Shown: piece by piece, positions 20,194 through 27,489 of the stretch | Numbering within the stretch: the first letter of the stretch is position 1 | How the letters are laid out: each line of letters opens with the position of its first letter | NCBI RefSeq assembly: GCF_021347895.1 | Contig: NC_067115.1 | Span: 7,898,064 to 7,962,063, forward strand | Source: Acanthochromis polyacanthus | Lineage: Eukaryota; Chordata; Actinopteri; Pomacentridae | Length of the DNA: 64,000 nt | Reading direction: 5' to 3' | Notes under the pieces: model-generated | What the model was told of the DNA's origin: nothing | Database searches by the model: none | Seen by the model: only the letters and a program-made list of their open reading frames with translations | Position numbers and translations under genes: made by a program

Positions 20194-21953
20194 CCCTCAT
20201 CCCCAATCCCCTGGTCCTTGTGCATCCCAACTTGTTAACCCATGCGTTCTCTTCCTGTATTTTTGCTATTCAGGCCTTCAGCTGCTATTTGGCTGGCAAG
20301 TAATTGGTCATTTAATTGTTTTTGAATCTGTCCATTACTTTCTCAATTGAGTGATAAATTATTTGTTCTATAAACTGTCAGAAAAGGGTGAAAAATATAT
20401 TGTATCAGTATTTCCCAAAGCCCAAAATGATGTCCTCAACTGTCTTGTCTTTTGTCCACAACTTCGCGCTCCGCAGTACAGATACTGAAAAAATGTGACG
20501 AAACAAAATTCTAGCACTTTAGCTACAGTGGCGAGAGACAAATTTTCCCTAGTGCAAGCACAGAACTTTACAGAACTTGGGGCCACTACCACCCAAGGAG
20601 TGGAATATTTAATTTTGAAAAAAAGCATTTCGCCATACTTAAAGCTTTAAGTGCTTTCTAACACGGGACTAATAGTTTTGTATTGTTTTATGATAACAGG
20701 TTATGTCTGAAAAGAAGTGGTATCATTTTAAAAAGTGAAACCATAAAATGTAATGACCAACCAGTGTGCAATACTGGATTCTGCAAAAACATAAACAACT
20801 GAATGCAGAATACTGTAAAAAGAAATTCTCTACAGATATTTTTTCATCTATATCTAAATCTTATCTTAATACGGTTAATGTATTAACTCATTTATGTTTG
20901 TATGCACATATTTATTTATTTAGTACTGTTAACATATCAGAGTTTTGAGTGAGTTTTTCTTTAGATAGGCAAAGGCCATTTATTGATCACATATAGGCTA
21001 TTAAATAAATGTTTACTGAAAACTAAAAAACATTTAAATAGAGCTTATTGAGGGACTAAAATACTGTAGAGTCTATGGCCAAATCAGCGTGATCATAAGC
21101 ATAATCTGGTAAATTCACATACCTATACCTAACATATACTGTCGGAAATCCAGCTTATCTCATCATGATGTCCCTTACCATATGGACTTCAGGAGATGAT
21201 TGGGGATGATAAACTGTGACCTGCTGGTTGGGTTCTCTCTATTCTCATGTTTCTTACATGTTTGTCTCCTGATGCTGCCTTACTTCAGCCAGTGCATGAG
21301 CAACAGAAAACACAGTTTTTCTTGTACCCACTGCCAGGGGTTCGAGTCTTCCCACTCAAACGTTTTTGCTTCTTTGGACGTGGTGGAGTTACGGGTGTAG
21401 ACATTTTTAAACGCGCAGAGCAGGCAACCCGCGACAGGACCATAGGACTGGACACACAGAGAAGCATAGATATATATATAGAAGACTAGATACGCTAGCG
21501 CGCTGTAGCAGCCGGTTAAGGCGGCTGCACATAAGGACTGGTCACCCACTGACTCACACTGAAAAATAGCGCAGAAGGAATTGTTATGAATTTATTTTAT
21601 TTTCAGTTTAGGTCGGATTTTTTTTGTGCGCAACGCAGATTTTCTATGCGCTGAGACTGTCAGGAGTGCGCAATTGCACGCGCTCGCAGCTTAGAGGGAA
21701 CAGTAGTCACTGATTTTGTGACCACTGCAAAGAAAAATTCCGTCATTAAATAAAAATATATCATTTTCTGCATGCTATTTTCTGCAAAGTCTTATGGAAA
21801 TGTATTATTGGTATGAGGGTGGACGCAAAAATCCCTTTAAAATTTGATCCTTATTTGTGGTTTTGGTGAACGGACTCACCTTTGCTTCTTTCTCCACCTC
21901 GTACTCCTGAACTGACCGGCTTGACTGTAGTTAGATTGTCCATCCAACGCTCA
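1017..21953 (-). CDS. col17a1: Collagen XVII alpha-1 (BP180), partial; C-terminus beyond left edge
   Basis: Type II transmembrane collagen of hemidesmosomes, linking keratin filaments through plectin and BP230 to laminin-332 and alpha6beta4 integrin. Exons seen, in transcript order (high to low): 21953-21880, 19452-19405, 18524-18390, 16532-16434, 15190-15146, 12888-12766, 12668-12414, 11214-11164, 11083-11057, 10973-10947, 10872-10810, 10729-10625, 10545-10483, 5693-5658, 5574-5521, 5337-5266, 4526-4455, 4293-4258, 3777-3742, 3646-3530, 3443-3426, 2443-2393, 2252-2190, 2076-2017, 1902-1876, 1791-1741, 1647-1567, 1064-1017. After the first, every exon is a multiple of three in phase 1. Identification rests on residues recalled from human COL17A1: SEIRxRLQSASP then [32 protein letters not shown], and EEIKRLKxRVDxLE. 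The start codon and 5' UTR are unresolved. The C-terminal exons are off the window. A teleost paralogue suffix (a/b) cannot be set from sequence alone. Confidence 0.93.
2870..3120 (-). repeat. Dispersed repeat fragment (unnamed family, see 53880-54560)
   Basis: AT-rich intron sequence containing TTTATCAGCCAGAAACTGC, an ACAGAAAGAA box, CTAAGCTTAAAATTA and GATTCTGTGCC near its end. The same ordered boxes occur at 5735-6010 and, in reverse complement, at 54240-54560 and less clearly at 46490-46710. This is an ancient interspersed repeat with no coding capacity. Boundaries are approximate. The rest of 2444-3425 shows nothing recognisable. Confidence 0.5.
3426..3443 (-). CDS. col17a1: col17a1 18-nt micro-exon (GSKGEQ) with a possible longer form
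   Basis: After an AG acceptor the minus strand reads GSKGEQ, then GTGAAAAAG, which can serve as a donor in the correct phase (2+15+1 nt). Read through that donor, the collagen frame continues as [11 protein letters not shown] and meets TAA (plus-strand 3391-3393). So either the exon is 18 nt and the downstream triplets are lost coding sequence, or readthrough gives a truncated chain. The Gly-X-Y periodicity beyond the donor suggests an originally longer exon whose distal donor was lost. Transcript evidence would decide. Confidence 0.6.
3530..3646 (-). CDS. col17a1: col17a1 collagen exon with NC interruption
   Basis: A 117-nt exon. It opens with a non-collagenous stretch (VGSDTLAI, the V codon split with the previous exon, which ends KVISA). 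An uninterrupted Pro-rich collagen block follows, [16 protein letters not shown] and onward, ending GVPGQPG at a GTAAA donor. The run of PPG/PAG triplets is the most thermally stable-looking block in this part of the gene. Intronic sequence on both sides is ordinary. Confidence 0.92.
3742..5693 (-). CDS. col17a1: col17a1 collagenous exons, middle block
   Basis: Six exons in transcript order: 5693-5658, 5574-5521, 5337-5266, 4526-4455, 4293-4258, 3777-3742 (36, 54, 72, 72, 36, 36 nt). All are symmetrical phase-1 exons encoding Gly-X-Y triplets, for example [19 protein letters not shown] in 5574-5521 and [13 protein letters not shown] in 4293-4258. The last ends in the non-collagenous KVISA that joins the interruption in the next exon. 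The intron between 5266 and 4526 holds the dead micro-exon described at 4603-4620. Otherwise the introns show only AT-rich sequence. Confidence 0.92.
4603..4620 (-). pseudogene. Decayed col17a1 micro-exon, 3' splice site lost
   Basis: Minus-strand triplets read GSKGVS, followed by a good GTGAGC donor, in the same phase as neighbouring exons. Where the acceptor AG should stand the sequence is GG (a run of five to six G, plus-strand 4621-4626). It resembles the 18-nt exon at 3443-3426 (GSKGEQ). With no AG at its 5' edge the segment probably is no longer spliced in. Because it is 18 nt and in phase, its loss costs two triplets but keeps the frame. Confidence 0.5.
5735..6010 (-). repeat. Dispersed repeat fragment (unnamed family)
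   Basis: Shares ordered boxes with 2870-3120: GAGGCAGAAACTGTAAAAAC, ACAGAAAGAAAAG, TTTTAAGCTT, and GGTTCTGTG at its end. The junction with the L1 copy falls at about 6010, so the L1 seems to have inserted at or into the edge of this older repeat. Confidence 0.5.
6011..8730 (+). mobile_element. L1-clade LINE, 5'-truncated and degenerate
   Basis: A non-LTR retrotransposon of the fish L1 group, inserted in a col17a1 intron in antisense to the gene. Seen: the start falls inside the reverse transcriptase ([10 protein letters not shown] near 6030; [38 protein letters not shown] at about 6195-6240). The frame shifts near 6450, then [11 protein letters not shown] at 6485-6520 carries the catalytic YADD. 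Remnants of the C-terminal part follow ([11 protein letters not shown] near 6985, then 7152-7625 and 7686-7937). The endonuclease domain and ORF1 are absent. A 99-bp insertion at 7983-8081 splits the end of ORF2. Stop codons and frameshifts make it inactive. The 3' limit is approximate: the sequence becomes T-rich and then A-rich around 8650-8700. Confidence 0.88.
7983..8081 (+). mobile_element. 99-bp SINE-tail-like insert in L1, 5-bp TSD
   Basis: Flanked by AAGAT at 7978-7982 and AAGAT at 8082-8086. Removing the insert and one AAGAT rejoins the L1 frame (LTAAKK then MIVCRWK). The insert contains GTCGCTTTGGACAAAAGCGT followed by CTGCTAAATGA, a tail shared by many fish short interspersed repeats, and ends in short TTGTAG repeats. 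This shows a second retroposition event younger than the L1. Confidence 0.7.
8970..10447 (-). mobile_element. PIF/Harbinger-like transposon, deletion derivative
   Basis: Termini are inverted repeats, GGGCCTCATTTATAAA at the left and its complement TTTATAAATGAGGCCC at the right, flanked by a candidate 3-bp duplication CTG (8967-8969, 10448-10450). Subterminal GCGTACGCC/GTGCGTAAGC motifs are repeated near both ends. Minus-strand transposase remnants: 10000-9683 ([10 protein letters not shown] then [16 protein letters not shown], the N-terminal part of HARBI1-type proteins) and 9525-9277 ([18 protein letters not shown], containing the first catalytic Asp, then [17 protein letters not shown] and NLVAGWPGS). 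The C-terminal catalytic part and the Myb-like partner gene are missing, so it is non-autonomous. It ends about 35 bp from collagen exon 10545-10483. Confidence 0.85.
10483..11214 (-). CDS. col17a1: col17a1 collagenous exons, membrane-proximal block
   Basis: Six exons in transcript order: 11214-11164, 11083-11057, 10973-10947, 10872-10810, 10729-10625, 10545-10483 (51, 27, 27, 63, 105, 63 nt). The first starts with non-collagenous SLVYSLK and enters the triple helix with [10 protein letters not shown]. This is the membrane-proximal collagenous domain, equivalent to human COL15 of collagen XVII. The 105-nt exon contains one register slip, GAPGFGEKG, with a residue missing from one triplet. Introns here are short (about 50-290 bp). 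The donor of 10483 is only about 35 bp from the Harbinger terminus. Confidence 0.93.
11391..12175 (+). repeat. tRNA-like-headed interspersed repeat, split by a solo LTR
   Basis: Two halves of one repeat, 11391-11590 and 12006-12175. The first starts GGGCTGCACAGTGGTGTACT and contains a B-box-like GGCTCAAATCC at 11445-11455. It continues GGAGTTTGCATGTTCTCCC and CCTCCCACAGTCCAAAAA, a very common fish repeat. The second continues TAGGTGTGAATGTGAGTGTG, CCCTGCGACAGACTGGCGAC, and ends near GGATGGATG. The halves join at GCCTG/GCCCG once the insert at 11591-12005 is removed. It is non-coding. Confidence 0.8.
11591..12005. mobile_element. Solo LTR-like insert (415 bp) in the repeat
   Basis: Begins TGTAAGAGAG and ends CTCTAACA, so it has the TG...CA ends of retroviral-type LTRs with short inverted termini. 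It is flanked by a 5-bp duplication with one difference (GCCTG at 11586-11590, GCCCG at 12006-12010). It has no coding content. The most economical reading is a solo LTR left by recombination between the two LTRs of an older element. No second copy is present in the window for comparison. Confidence 0.6.
12414..12668 (-). CDS. col17a1: col17a1 juxtamembrane (NC16A-like) exon
   Basis: A 255-nt exon starting right after the transmembrane segment. It reads [19 protein letters not shown], a heptad-like coiled coil comparable to human EEVRKLKARVDELE. A Ser/Thr-rich part and a glycine-rich linker follow ([13 protein letters not shown]), then a second helical stretch ([16 protein letters not shown]), ending SGPIR at the donor. 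In human collagen XVII this region nucleates trimerisation, is cut by ADAM sheddases and carries the main bullous pemphigoid epitopes. The poly-Gly linker here is not something I recall from the human protein at this position. Confidence 0.9.
12766..12888 (-). CDS. col17a1: col17a1 transmembrane exon
   Basis: A 123-nt exon encoding [19 protein letters not shown] and then a ~22-residue Leu/Gly-rich membrane span ending GLMALG. The [13 protein letters not shown] sequence is the most diagnostic part of the gene. It corresponds to human [13 protein letters not shown] and fixes the identity as collagen XVII rather than XIII, XXIII or XXV. Splice sites are AG at 12889-12890 and GT (as AC) at 12764-12765. 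The Gly codon is split across the next junction. Confidence 0.96.
13599..13674. repeat. 33-bp-arm inverted repeat (hairpin)
   Basis: Left arm 13599-13631 starts CGTTAGCCTAATAGCATA. Right arm 13642-13674 is its reverse complement with two mismatches, and the loop is about 10 nt (TTTTGGCCTT). The arms contain the GCTAAC/TTAGC words that also make up the minisatellite 300 bp away, so both may have arisen from the same sequence. Confidence 0.9.
13853..13900. repeat. (GT)n microsatellite
   Basis: About 24 uninterrupted GT units. Confidence 0.97.
13980..14710. repeat. Minisatellite, ~55-bp unit built from ~18-bp subunits
   Basis: The unit reads roughly GTAAGCTAATGTGCATTCAG, then TAGGCTAGCGTATATCTGG, then AAAGCTAACATATTTA. 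Clear 55-bp spacing is seen between starts at 14111, 14166 and 14221. The outer parts of the array show the simpler ~18-bp motif (GGTAAGCTAACATRTWTY), suggesting a higher-order unit of three subunits. There are about 9-11 diverged higher-order copies. Confidence 0.92.
15146..15190 (-). CDS. col17a1: col17a1 cytoplasmic exon next to the TM exon
   Basis: A 45-nt exon reading [14 protein letters not shown], with flanking codons split at both ends (Ala before, Glu after). AG acceptor at 15191-15192, GT donor as AC at 15144-15145. Phase matches the transmembrane exon, giving [12 protein letters not shown]. Weakly conserved, as expected for the membrane-proximal cytoplasmic region. Confidence 0.75.
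15680..16370 (+). repeat. Common fish MITE (AGTAAAAGTACC family)
   Basis: Starts near AGCAGAAGTATTCAGATCTTT, continues CAGTAAAAGTACCAATATAGG, ACAAGTAAAAGTTCTGCATG, and ends near CAGAAATGTAGTGTAGTAG and GGAAATACTCATGCAAAGTA. I recognise it as a family abundant in percomorph introns. A fragment in opposite orientation lies at 37805-37960. No coding content. Confidence 0.7.
16434..16532 (-). CDS. col17a1: col17a1 cytoplasmic exon (Ser/Tyr/Asn-rich)
   Basis: A 99-nt exon reading [20 protein letters not shown], then [13 protein letters not shown], with a GTCAGT donor. Low complexity and rich in Ser, Tyr and Asn, as is the corresponding cytoplasmic region of human COL17A1, which is much longer. 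Phase agrees with both neighbours. Confidence 0.8.
16658..18208. mobile_element. hAT-type non-autonomous transposon with perfect 8-bp TSD
   Basis: Ends are TAGGGCTGCAAC (16658) and GTTGCAGCCCTA (ending 18208), each followed inward by TAATCGATTAATCG-type words. Flanked by the exact 8-bp duplication GGTTGGAT at 16650-16657 and 18209-18216, which is diagnostic of hAT transposition. Length 1551 bp. No transposase frame is recognisable inside, so it moved in trans. It lies in the intron between exons 18524-18390 and 16532-16434. Confidence 0.93.
18390..18524 (-). CDS. col17a1: col17a1 cytoplasmic exon (DDVKRLL...NTLPIPKK)
   Basis: A 135-nt exon reading (W)[19 protein letters not shown], then [19 protein letters not shown], then SESSST. 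It corresponds closely to human [16 protein letters not shown]...[14 protein letters not shown]. The Trp codon is split with the previous exon. AG acceptor at 18525-18526, GTTCAAC donor. One of the two best anchors for gene identity. Confidence 0.95.
18632..19374. mobile_element. Small mariner-type MITE interrupted by a foldback element
   Basis: Right part 19196-19374 starts GCACTGCCTGTCCAAAAAAA and ends TTTTTTTTGGACAGGCAGTG followed by TA. These are inverted termini of a MITE of about 180 bp. Its first seven bases (CACTGCC at 18632-18638) lie on the far side of the 557-bp insert, so the foldback landed in the MITE's left terminal repeat. Confidence 0.8.
18639..19195. mobile_element. Foldback (long palindromic) element, GCACTGCC target duplication
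   Basis: Arms of about 220 bp: 18641-18860 (CGGTCTCACGGGGATTCGTG onward) is the near-perfect reverse complement of about 18975-19191. The centre carries a further partial copy of the inner arm (GGCGGATTCATGACGATCTA at about 18885). Inner parts are very GC-rich (GCCGCTGCGGCCGCC). Duplicated GCACTGCC flanks it at 18631-18638 and 19196-19203. No transposase. Alanine-rich frames on both strands arise from the GC-rich arms and are not genes. Confidence 0.9.
19405..19452 (-). CDS. col17a1: col17a1 cytoplasmic exon ([12 protein letters not shown])
   Basis: A 48-nt exon reading (E)[15 protein letters not shown] with the next codon split to Trp. Human COL17A1 reads SEIRVRLQSASPST-RW here. AG acceptor and GTGAGT donor are canonical. 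It lies 31 bp from the MITE at 18632-19374. Confidence 0.93.
19552..19596. repeat. Short palindrome of hAT-like termini
   Basis: AAAATTGAGAACCACTG and CAGTGGTTCTCAAATTTTT face each other across about 3 bp. CAGTGGTTCTCAA resembles the terminal repeat of hAT-Charlie-type elements, so this looks like two ends abutting after internal deletion. 19600-20125 otherwise shows only AT-rich sequence. Confidence 0.6.
20126..20191. repeat. (CG)n(CA)n microsatellite
   Basis: About 10 bp of GC alternation running into about 28 CA units. Confidence 0.97.
20192..20567 (+). repeat. Dispersed repeat copy, matches 45510-45902
   Basis: From ACTTCCCTCATCCCCAATCC to CCCTAGTGCAAGCAC the sequence matches 45510-45902 with few differences and in the same orientation. 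Shared words include AAACTGTCAGAAAAGGGTG and CAGTATTTCCCAAAGCCC. The left part of the element seen at 45 kb is missing here and replaced by the CA tract. 20568-21879 holds no gene; a CGCAGCTTAGAGGGAACAGT stretch near 21685-21705 may be another transposon end. Confidence 0.8.
21880..21953 (-). CDS. col17a1: col17a1 5'-most recognisable coding exon
   Basis: Reads [20 protein letters not shown], then ERSK, with the last codon split to Glu of the next exon ([12 protein letters not shown], compare human RSQTRESEIRVRL). GTGAGT donor is clear and the acceptor TTGCAG precedes T-GAG-CGT-TGG. The internal ATG (M of MDNL, about 21940) could be the initiator, giving a very short cytoplasmic tail, or further 5' exons may lie upstream unrecognised. 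I found no upstream match to the human N-terminus. Confidence 0.75.
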
Positions 21954-24319
21954 CTGCAAGAACAGGATAATAATATAATTTGTAGGGAACCTTTCAGACA
22001 AGTGCTTTTCCATAGGCAGCAGAACAAAAACAACATCAGAAAATAAAAGAAAATCCCAAGAACAATGAACTAAAAGCATACAATAAGATTAAAAATAGGA
22101 CTAGCTGCCAGATGAGAAGCTACATTTATAAAAAATATGCCTTAAGACAGGATTTAGTAAACATTCAGTCACCTTTAGACCTGAACCTGGACTCTGGAGC
22201 TGCGAGAGAGTTGCATCTATAAACTGTTTTTGGACATTAATCACCTAGAAGTTCACTTTTCTAGTTCAGTGTTTCTGCTACCCACATGCAATGGTGTATT
22301 ACACCGTATGAAAGGCCAACGCTGCTACAAAAAGCGGATTTTCATTACACTGAACTTGAACATTATTGCTCCCTGAGGCAGTATTTGCACACATATTTCT
22401 GTGGTCATATTTCTCTCCTTTGTAGCCGCATCTCTGGTTGAAAAGGCTCTTTAGAATCCAGCATCCCATCGATTCAAAGTGTTCACCTGAAGCTCCACAG
22501 AAAGGGATGCAGCCCTTTGTGCACCTGATAAATGTGGCTTTCCTTTGAACAGAGAGCATAAAAGCAAAACTCCACAGCTGAAGCAGGTCTGAGAATTCAC
22601 TCATGGCATTAAATATCTTCCCAGCAGTCACACAGAAGGACCGAAAACACTGAATTCCTCAAGGTGTTGGTGTACAGATTCTGACAGAAGAGGCATCTCG
22701 CAAGATCTTGATAATGATGTCAAACAAAAGAGGAATCCAGGTAGAAAACCACATAAAACTTTCACATCTGACACTGCAATCAACAATATAACCTTTTAAA
22801 GGCAGTATCAGTAAAGCACATGCAGACACATCTCTTAAATTTTTATTTGTGGAATAATCTGTGGCCACACAGGAGCTCATTATGTATCTGCAGTGTCCGT
22901 AATTGCCCCACCAGTAGAGGGCGCACATTCAATCCAACAAATCATACATTGCTGACAGAAAAAAAAGAAGTACTAAGACAGAAACAGGAGAAAGGATTTA
23001 GCCTGCAGGCACAGATTGTCCATTTGGGCCTCTGGCAACATTTAGAACTGTAAAACTCTAAATCTACATCTACATGTCAGTCAGTCACACAGTTTTGCCA
23101 GATTACTGAGATGCTACATAGGTTTTAAAAGAGGAACGATCAATTTTGTTCTTCTATAAATGGAAAAGTAAAATAATCAGTGATTAAAATCGAGCTTAAT
23201 TCTGTGGCATGTTCACTTGCACACAGCAGAGCCATTAAGAAACATAAAACGATGAAACTTTACGCTCTAAAAGACAAAGTTCGAGCTCAACAAAGAAATT
23301 GAGGTAGCTTTTAATGAAATTATGTTCAACCAACAAACTGCACTGAGTTAGAGGAGTTAGCTTTTATTCTACAATCAAAGGTATTTTAATTAGCTGTCTT
23401 AATTGTGTGAAATTGTTCGGGTATGTTAAGATAAAGCAGGAGATTTGAAATTTTAAACTAAAGGTGAAGAAAAATTAAGTTGTCATTAAGCTGCCTCAAC
23501 TTTTAATTAAGTTTTGAACAACTAACACAGAAATTTGAGTTTTAAATACGCAAAATAATAAGTTGATGCAACATAATTATGTCAGTACATCTCATCAAAA
23601 TAATGTTTGGAGCTTGAAAAGTCAATAAATTACAATTAAAGTGTGATAAAACACAGAATTAAGCAGTGTTTCTCCATGAAATAAACACAGCAGCTTTATT
23701 GTAACTGCATATTTTCTTATTTAATGTTATTTTATTCAGTGAACTGAACTTCTAGGTGGTTAATGTTGGCTAATGATAGCAAAGTGCTCATATCTATCAC
23801 AGTTTACTGACTTTATGAGTCTAATCTGTTACTGTTACATTACATTTTAGCATTCAGCATGATCCTGAGGCTGTTATTACTCTGATGGTTTTCTTTATTT
23901 CCACAATAAAAAAGCACATCACATACAACAGAAGAGACCATGATCCAATACAAGATCAGTTCATGAAGTGAATTAAACATTTTCTGTCAAATTCTTTGAA
24001 ACCAGATATTCATGTTATGTACTAGCATTAAAGACAAACAGTGGTTGCTACCTTCTGTCTTTAATAGAGAAAAATTGTCCAACTCAAACTAACCCTATGA
24101 CGTCAGGCTTCTGTAAGGGAATGAATGCATAAACTGAGACTGAAATATCATCTAATCATCTAAAGTATGTGGAGTTAGTTACATGTTCCAGTTTTTTTTT
24201 TCTGGCTCAGAATGAGTCTTTTGAAGTTAAAAGCAACAAACCACTAAGTCTGTTTTTCCCTATTTGACAGAAATTCATACATTTTTTTTGCATTTCTGAC
24301 CATTTCATTAACAAAAATA
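21954..24319. other. No gene seen; upstream of or within 5' col17a1
   Basis: AT-rich unique-looking sequence with no convincing exon, repeat family or promoter. Any first exon or promoter of col17a1 should be here or further right, but nothing in the sequence marks it. Confidence 0.5.
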
Positions 24320-25888
24320 CACTGCTCAAAAAAATTAAAGGAACACTTTGAAAACACATCATATTTCAATGTGAGGAAAAACAAACTGGATATTAGCATT
24401 GATATGGACTGGATAATGTGTTAGGAATGAAACGATGCCACATTGTTTGATGGAAATGAAAATTATCAACCCCCAGGAGGGCTAAATTCAAGACACCCCA
24501 AAATCAAAGTGAAAAACTGATGTGGCAGACTGGTCCATTTTCTGAAATTTGTTGCCACCAACTCAAAACGGTACTCAGTAGTTTTTATGACCTCCATGTG
24601 CTTGTTTGCAGCCTGACAATATCAGGAGATGCTCTTCATGAGATGATGGATGGTGTCCTGGGGTATCTCCTCCCAGATCTGAACCAGGGCGTCACTGAGC
24701 TCCTGGACAGTCTGAGGAGCAACCTGATGGTGTCAGATGGAACTAAACATAATGTTCCAAAGGCATTGTATTGGATTCAGGTCAGGTGAGTATTGGGGCC
24801 AGTCAATGGTGTCAATTCCTTTATCCTCCAGGAACTGCATGAATTTTCTTGCTACATGAGGCCAGGCATTGTCGTGCACCACAAGGAACCCAAGAGCATT
24901 GCACCAGTGTAGGGTCTGACAATGGATCCAAGGCTTTCATCCTGATACCTAAAGGCAGTCAGAATGCCATTGTCCAGCCTGTAGAGGTCTGTGCATCCCT
25001 CAATGGATATGCCTCCTCAGACCATCACTGACTCACCACCAAACCGGTCATGCTAAACCATGCTATAGGTAGCATAACATTTTCCATGGCTTCTCCAGAC
25101 CTTTCCATATCTGTGACATGTGGTCACGATGAACCTGCTCTCATCTGTGAAAAGCAAAGGGCACCATTGGCAAACCTACCAATTCCTGTGTTCTATGGCA
25201 AATGTCAACCGAGCTCCACAGTGCCGGTCAGCGAGCACAGGGGCCACTAGAGGATGTCAGACCCTCAGACCACTCTCATTACATCTCTTTCTGATTGTTT
25301 GGTCAGAGACATTCACACCAGTGGTCTGCTGGAGGTCATTTTGTAGGGCTCTGGCTGTGCTCATCCTGGTCCTCCATGCACAAAGGAGCAGATACCTGTC
25401 CTGCTGATGGGTTGAGGACCTTCTGCTGTCCTGTCCAGCTCTCCTCGAGTAACTCCTGGAACCTCCTCCATGCTCTTGAGACTGTGCTGGCAGAAACAGC
25501 AAACCTTCTGGCAATGGCACATATTGATGTGCCATCGTGGAGGAGTTAGGCTGCCTCTGCAACCTCTGTAGGGTCCAGGTATCGCCTCATGCTATCAGTA
25601 GTGACAGGGACCCTAGCCAAATGCAAAACTATTGAAAAACAGTCAGAAAACATTAGGAAGGGAAAAAAATGCCAGCGGCCTTCACTGATAAATTCATTCC
25701 TGTTTTAGGGGTTGTCTTATTGTTACTCCTCTAGTGCACCTGTTGTTAATTTCATGAACACCAAAGCAGCTGAAACTGACTAAAAACCCCCTCTATTACT
25801 TACATGACCAGATCGGTATCCCACATGTTTGACTGATTTGATGCAATACTTAGATTAAAAAGTGTTCCTTTAATTTTTTTGAGCAGTG
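24320..25888 (-). mobile_element. Tc1-like transposon, full length but decayed
   Basis: Bounded by inverted repeats CACTGCTCAAAAAAATTAAA and its complement ending GAGCAGTG at 25888, flanked by TA (24318-24319, 25889-25890). The transposase reads on the minus strand. 25562-25257 holds the N-terminal helix-turn-helix part ([19 protein letters not shown]) and LFTDESRF lies near 25135-25145. In-frame stops and shifts interrupt the catalytic part, so it is a dead copy. Same family as the element at 1-935, opposite orientation. At 1569 bp it is near the usual Tc1 length. Confidence 0.92.
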
Positions 25889-26122
25889 TAATTACTGCCC
25901 TTGAGTAAATTGCAGCCCGATTAACAAAACATTAGTAAATAATTGTATTGCTGTTTCTGTTCTCTATTTTCATCATTTTGGCTGATGGTTTTCTGTTTGG
26001 TGCTGCCTAAAACCTCCTTGTGGAAGCACCAAAATAGGATAAACTTTACATTTTTTTTACCTTTAGGTGTAAGTAGCAATCTAAAAACAAAAACAAAAGG
26101 ACACTCAGAGATGCGTGCATGA

Positions 26123-26797
26123 AGTTTAGACTTGCAATAATCTGCTTGAGGTGTCGTTCTGGAAATATTAGCTGGATCTTACAGGAGAGTCTGGGTATTC
26201 AGAGAGACAGAATGTAGCTGCCAGCAGTTTAACTCATTCCTACCCACAAACCTCCCACACAGCTGCACACAGTGTCCAATAAACAAACAGAAATTCCCAC
26301 ATTTTCCTGCCATGCTTACATGCACAATTTACAGAAGTATCAACATGTTTGGGGACATATTTGTGCAAACATGTAAACTATATCACACAGCTTTTTGTTT
26401 TTTTTATATAAAGCTTAATCACTATGCTGCAGACATTGCCCCTTGCAGACATGCTATCAATCCCCTAATTTTGTTTTTTAAATGCATTCTTGTAATTAAT
26501 CATTTATTATAACTTCCCAGTTGTCCCATGAGGAATCAGTGAAATTTTGCATATTTTAAAAGTAGCCTAATTTTCGAACAATACTTTGTGGTTAAAATCA
26601 TTCTCTAAACACATTTTTGCTACACTTCCATTTCCATTCTCGCTGCTAAATAAATTACACCCACAGGCTGCTGTTATTGTAGCTATTACTGTAATTTTCT
26701 GCCTTTTAATTGCTGAATCTCAATAAATGCACAGGTGGACCAGCAGCAAGCATGAATCATACAAACATACATTTGCAGGTGTTTTTTTTTTAAGCAG
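26123..26797. repeat. Duplicated ~670-bp segment, copy 1
   Basis: From AGTTTAGACTTGCAATAATC to GCAGGTGTTTTTT...AAGCAG. Copy 2 at 27490-28156 matches almost throughout with scattered substitutions and small length changes in T runs. The offset between copies is 1367 bp, same orientation. No coding content. Confidence 0.95.
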
Positions 26798-27364
26798 GCC
26801 CCAGAATGGAACCTTGGGGAGCTCCACATGTAATTACTGTCTGCTCAGATGGGAAGTTACCTATAGACACAAAGTAATTCCTATTCTTTTGTCAGGATTC
26901 TGCCTCAGTTGCTGCCTTTTTGTTCCTTTTCCCATTTTTTCCTCCCGTGTTGACTTGTTTTTCTGGCTCCCCCTGTCTGCTGCACCCGGTCCTCTGATTA
27001 CTGTCAGCTGATCCAATCAGTTCAATTCCATTCACCGGGTCCTCCTCTCTGCTATTTAAGCCCTGCCTTTCCCTCAGTTCTTCGCTGACTTGTTGTTGGA
27101 CACACACCTTGTCACTGATGCTGCTCCCCCGCGTTCCCTTCTCTGGATTACATCAGTTTTTGGACTTCTTCGCTTTGCTCCCCTTTTGAATTTACCCCTT
27201 TTTGGACTCAGCAGTTGGTATGGACTTTAGTTTGTTTTCACCTTAGTTATTAGTTTCCCCTTGTGTGTGTATCTGTTTTTAGCTCTGCCGTTTACCACTG
27301 TTTAGTTCCCTTCTAGTCACTTCAGTCCCGTTTTCAGTTTGTAGCATTTTTGATTAATAAACCC

Positions 27365-27407
<43 letters not shown>

Positions 27408-27489
27408 CCCGGCTGCCTGTCTATTTGTGCCTGTGCTTGGGTTCTCCACTCCACATTCCTGACATCTTTAGGTAAGATTTGAATCTGCT
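26798..27489. other. Duplication junction: LINE fragment split by a solo LTR
   Basis: 26796-26889 plus 27465-27482 together equal a ~110-bp internal piece of the LINE at 29043-30445 (compare about 30208-30305), in the same orientation. The joins to the flanking duplicate copies fall at AG (left) and TTTGAA/TCTGCTAG (right). Confidence 0.85.
26890..27464 (+). mobile_element. Solo LTR, 575 bp, perfect 5-bp TSD
   Basis: Starts TGTCAGGATTC and ends TTCCTGACA, so TG...CA termini with a 7-bp inverted repeat (TGTCAGG/CCTGACA). Flanked by TCTTT at 26885-26889 and 27465-27469. Inside, a TATA-like CTATTTAAG at 27052-27060 and a polyadenylation signal AATAAA at 27356-27361 are in the order expected for U3-R-U5. 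A (TTA)n tract lies at 27368-27407. No internal retroviral or gypsy genes remain. Confidence 0.9.

Noticed and set aside
22299..22928. Two minus-strand open frames upstream of col17a1, considered as N-terminal exons
   Set aside because: No similarity to the collagen XVII N-terminus (no TERIVTETVTTRL-like motif) and no suitable splice sites in phase.
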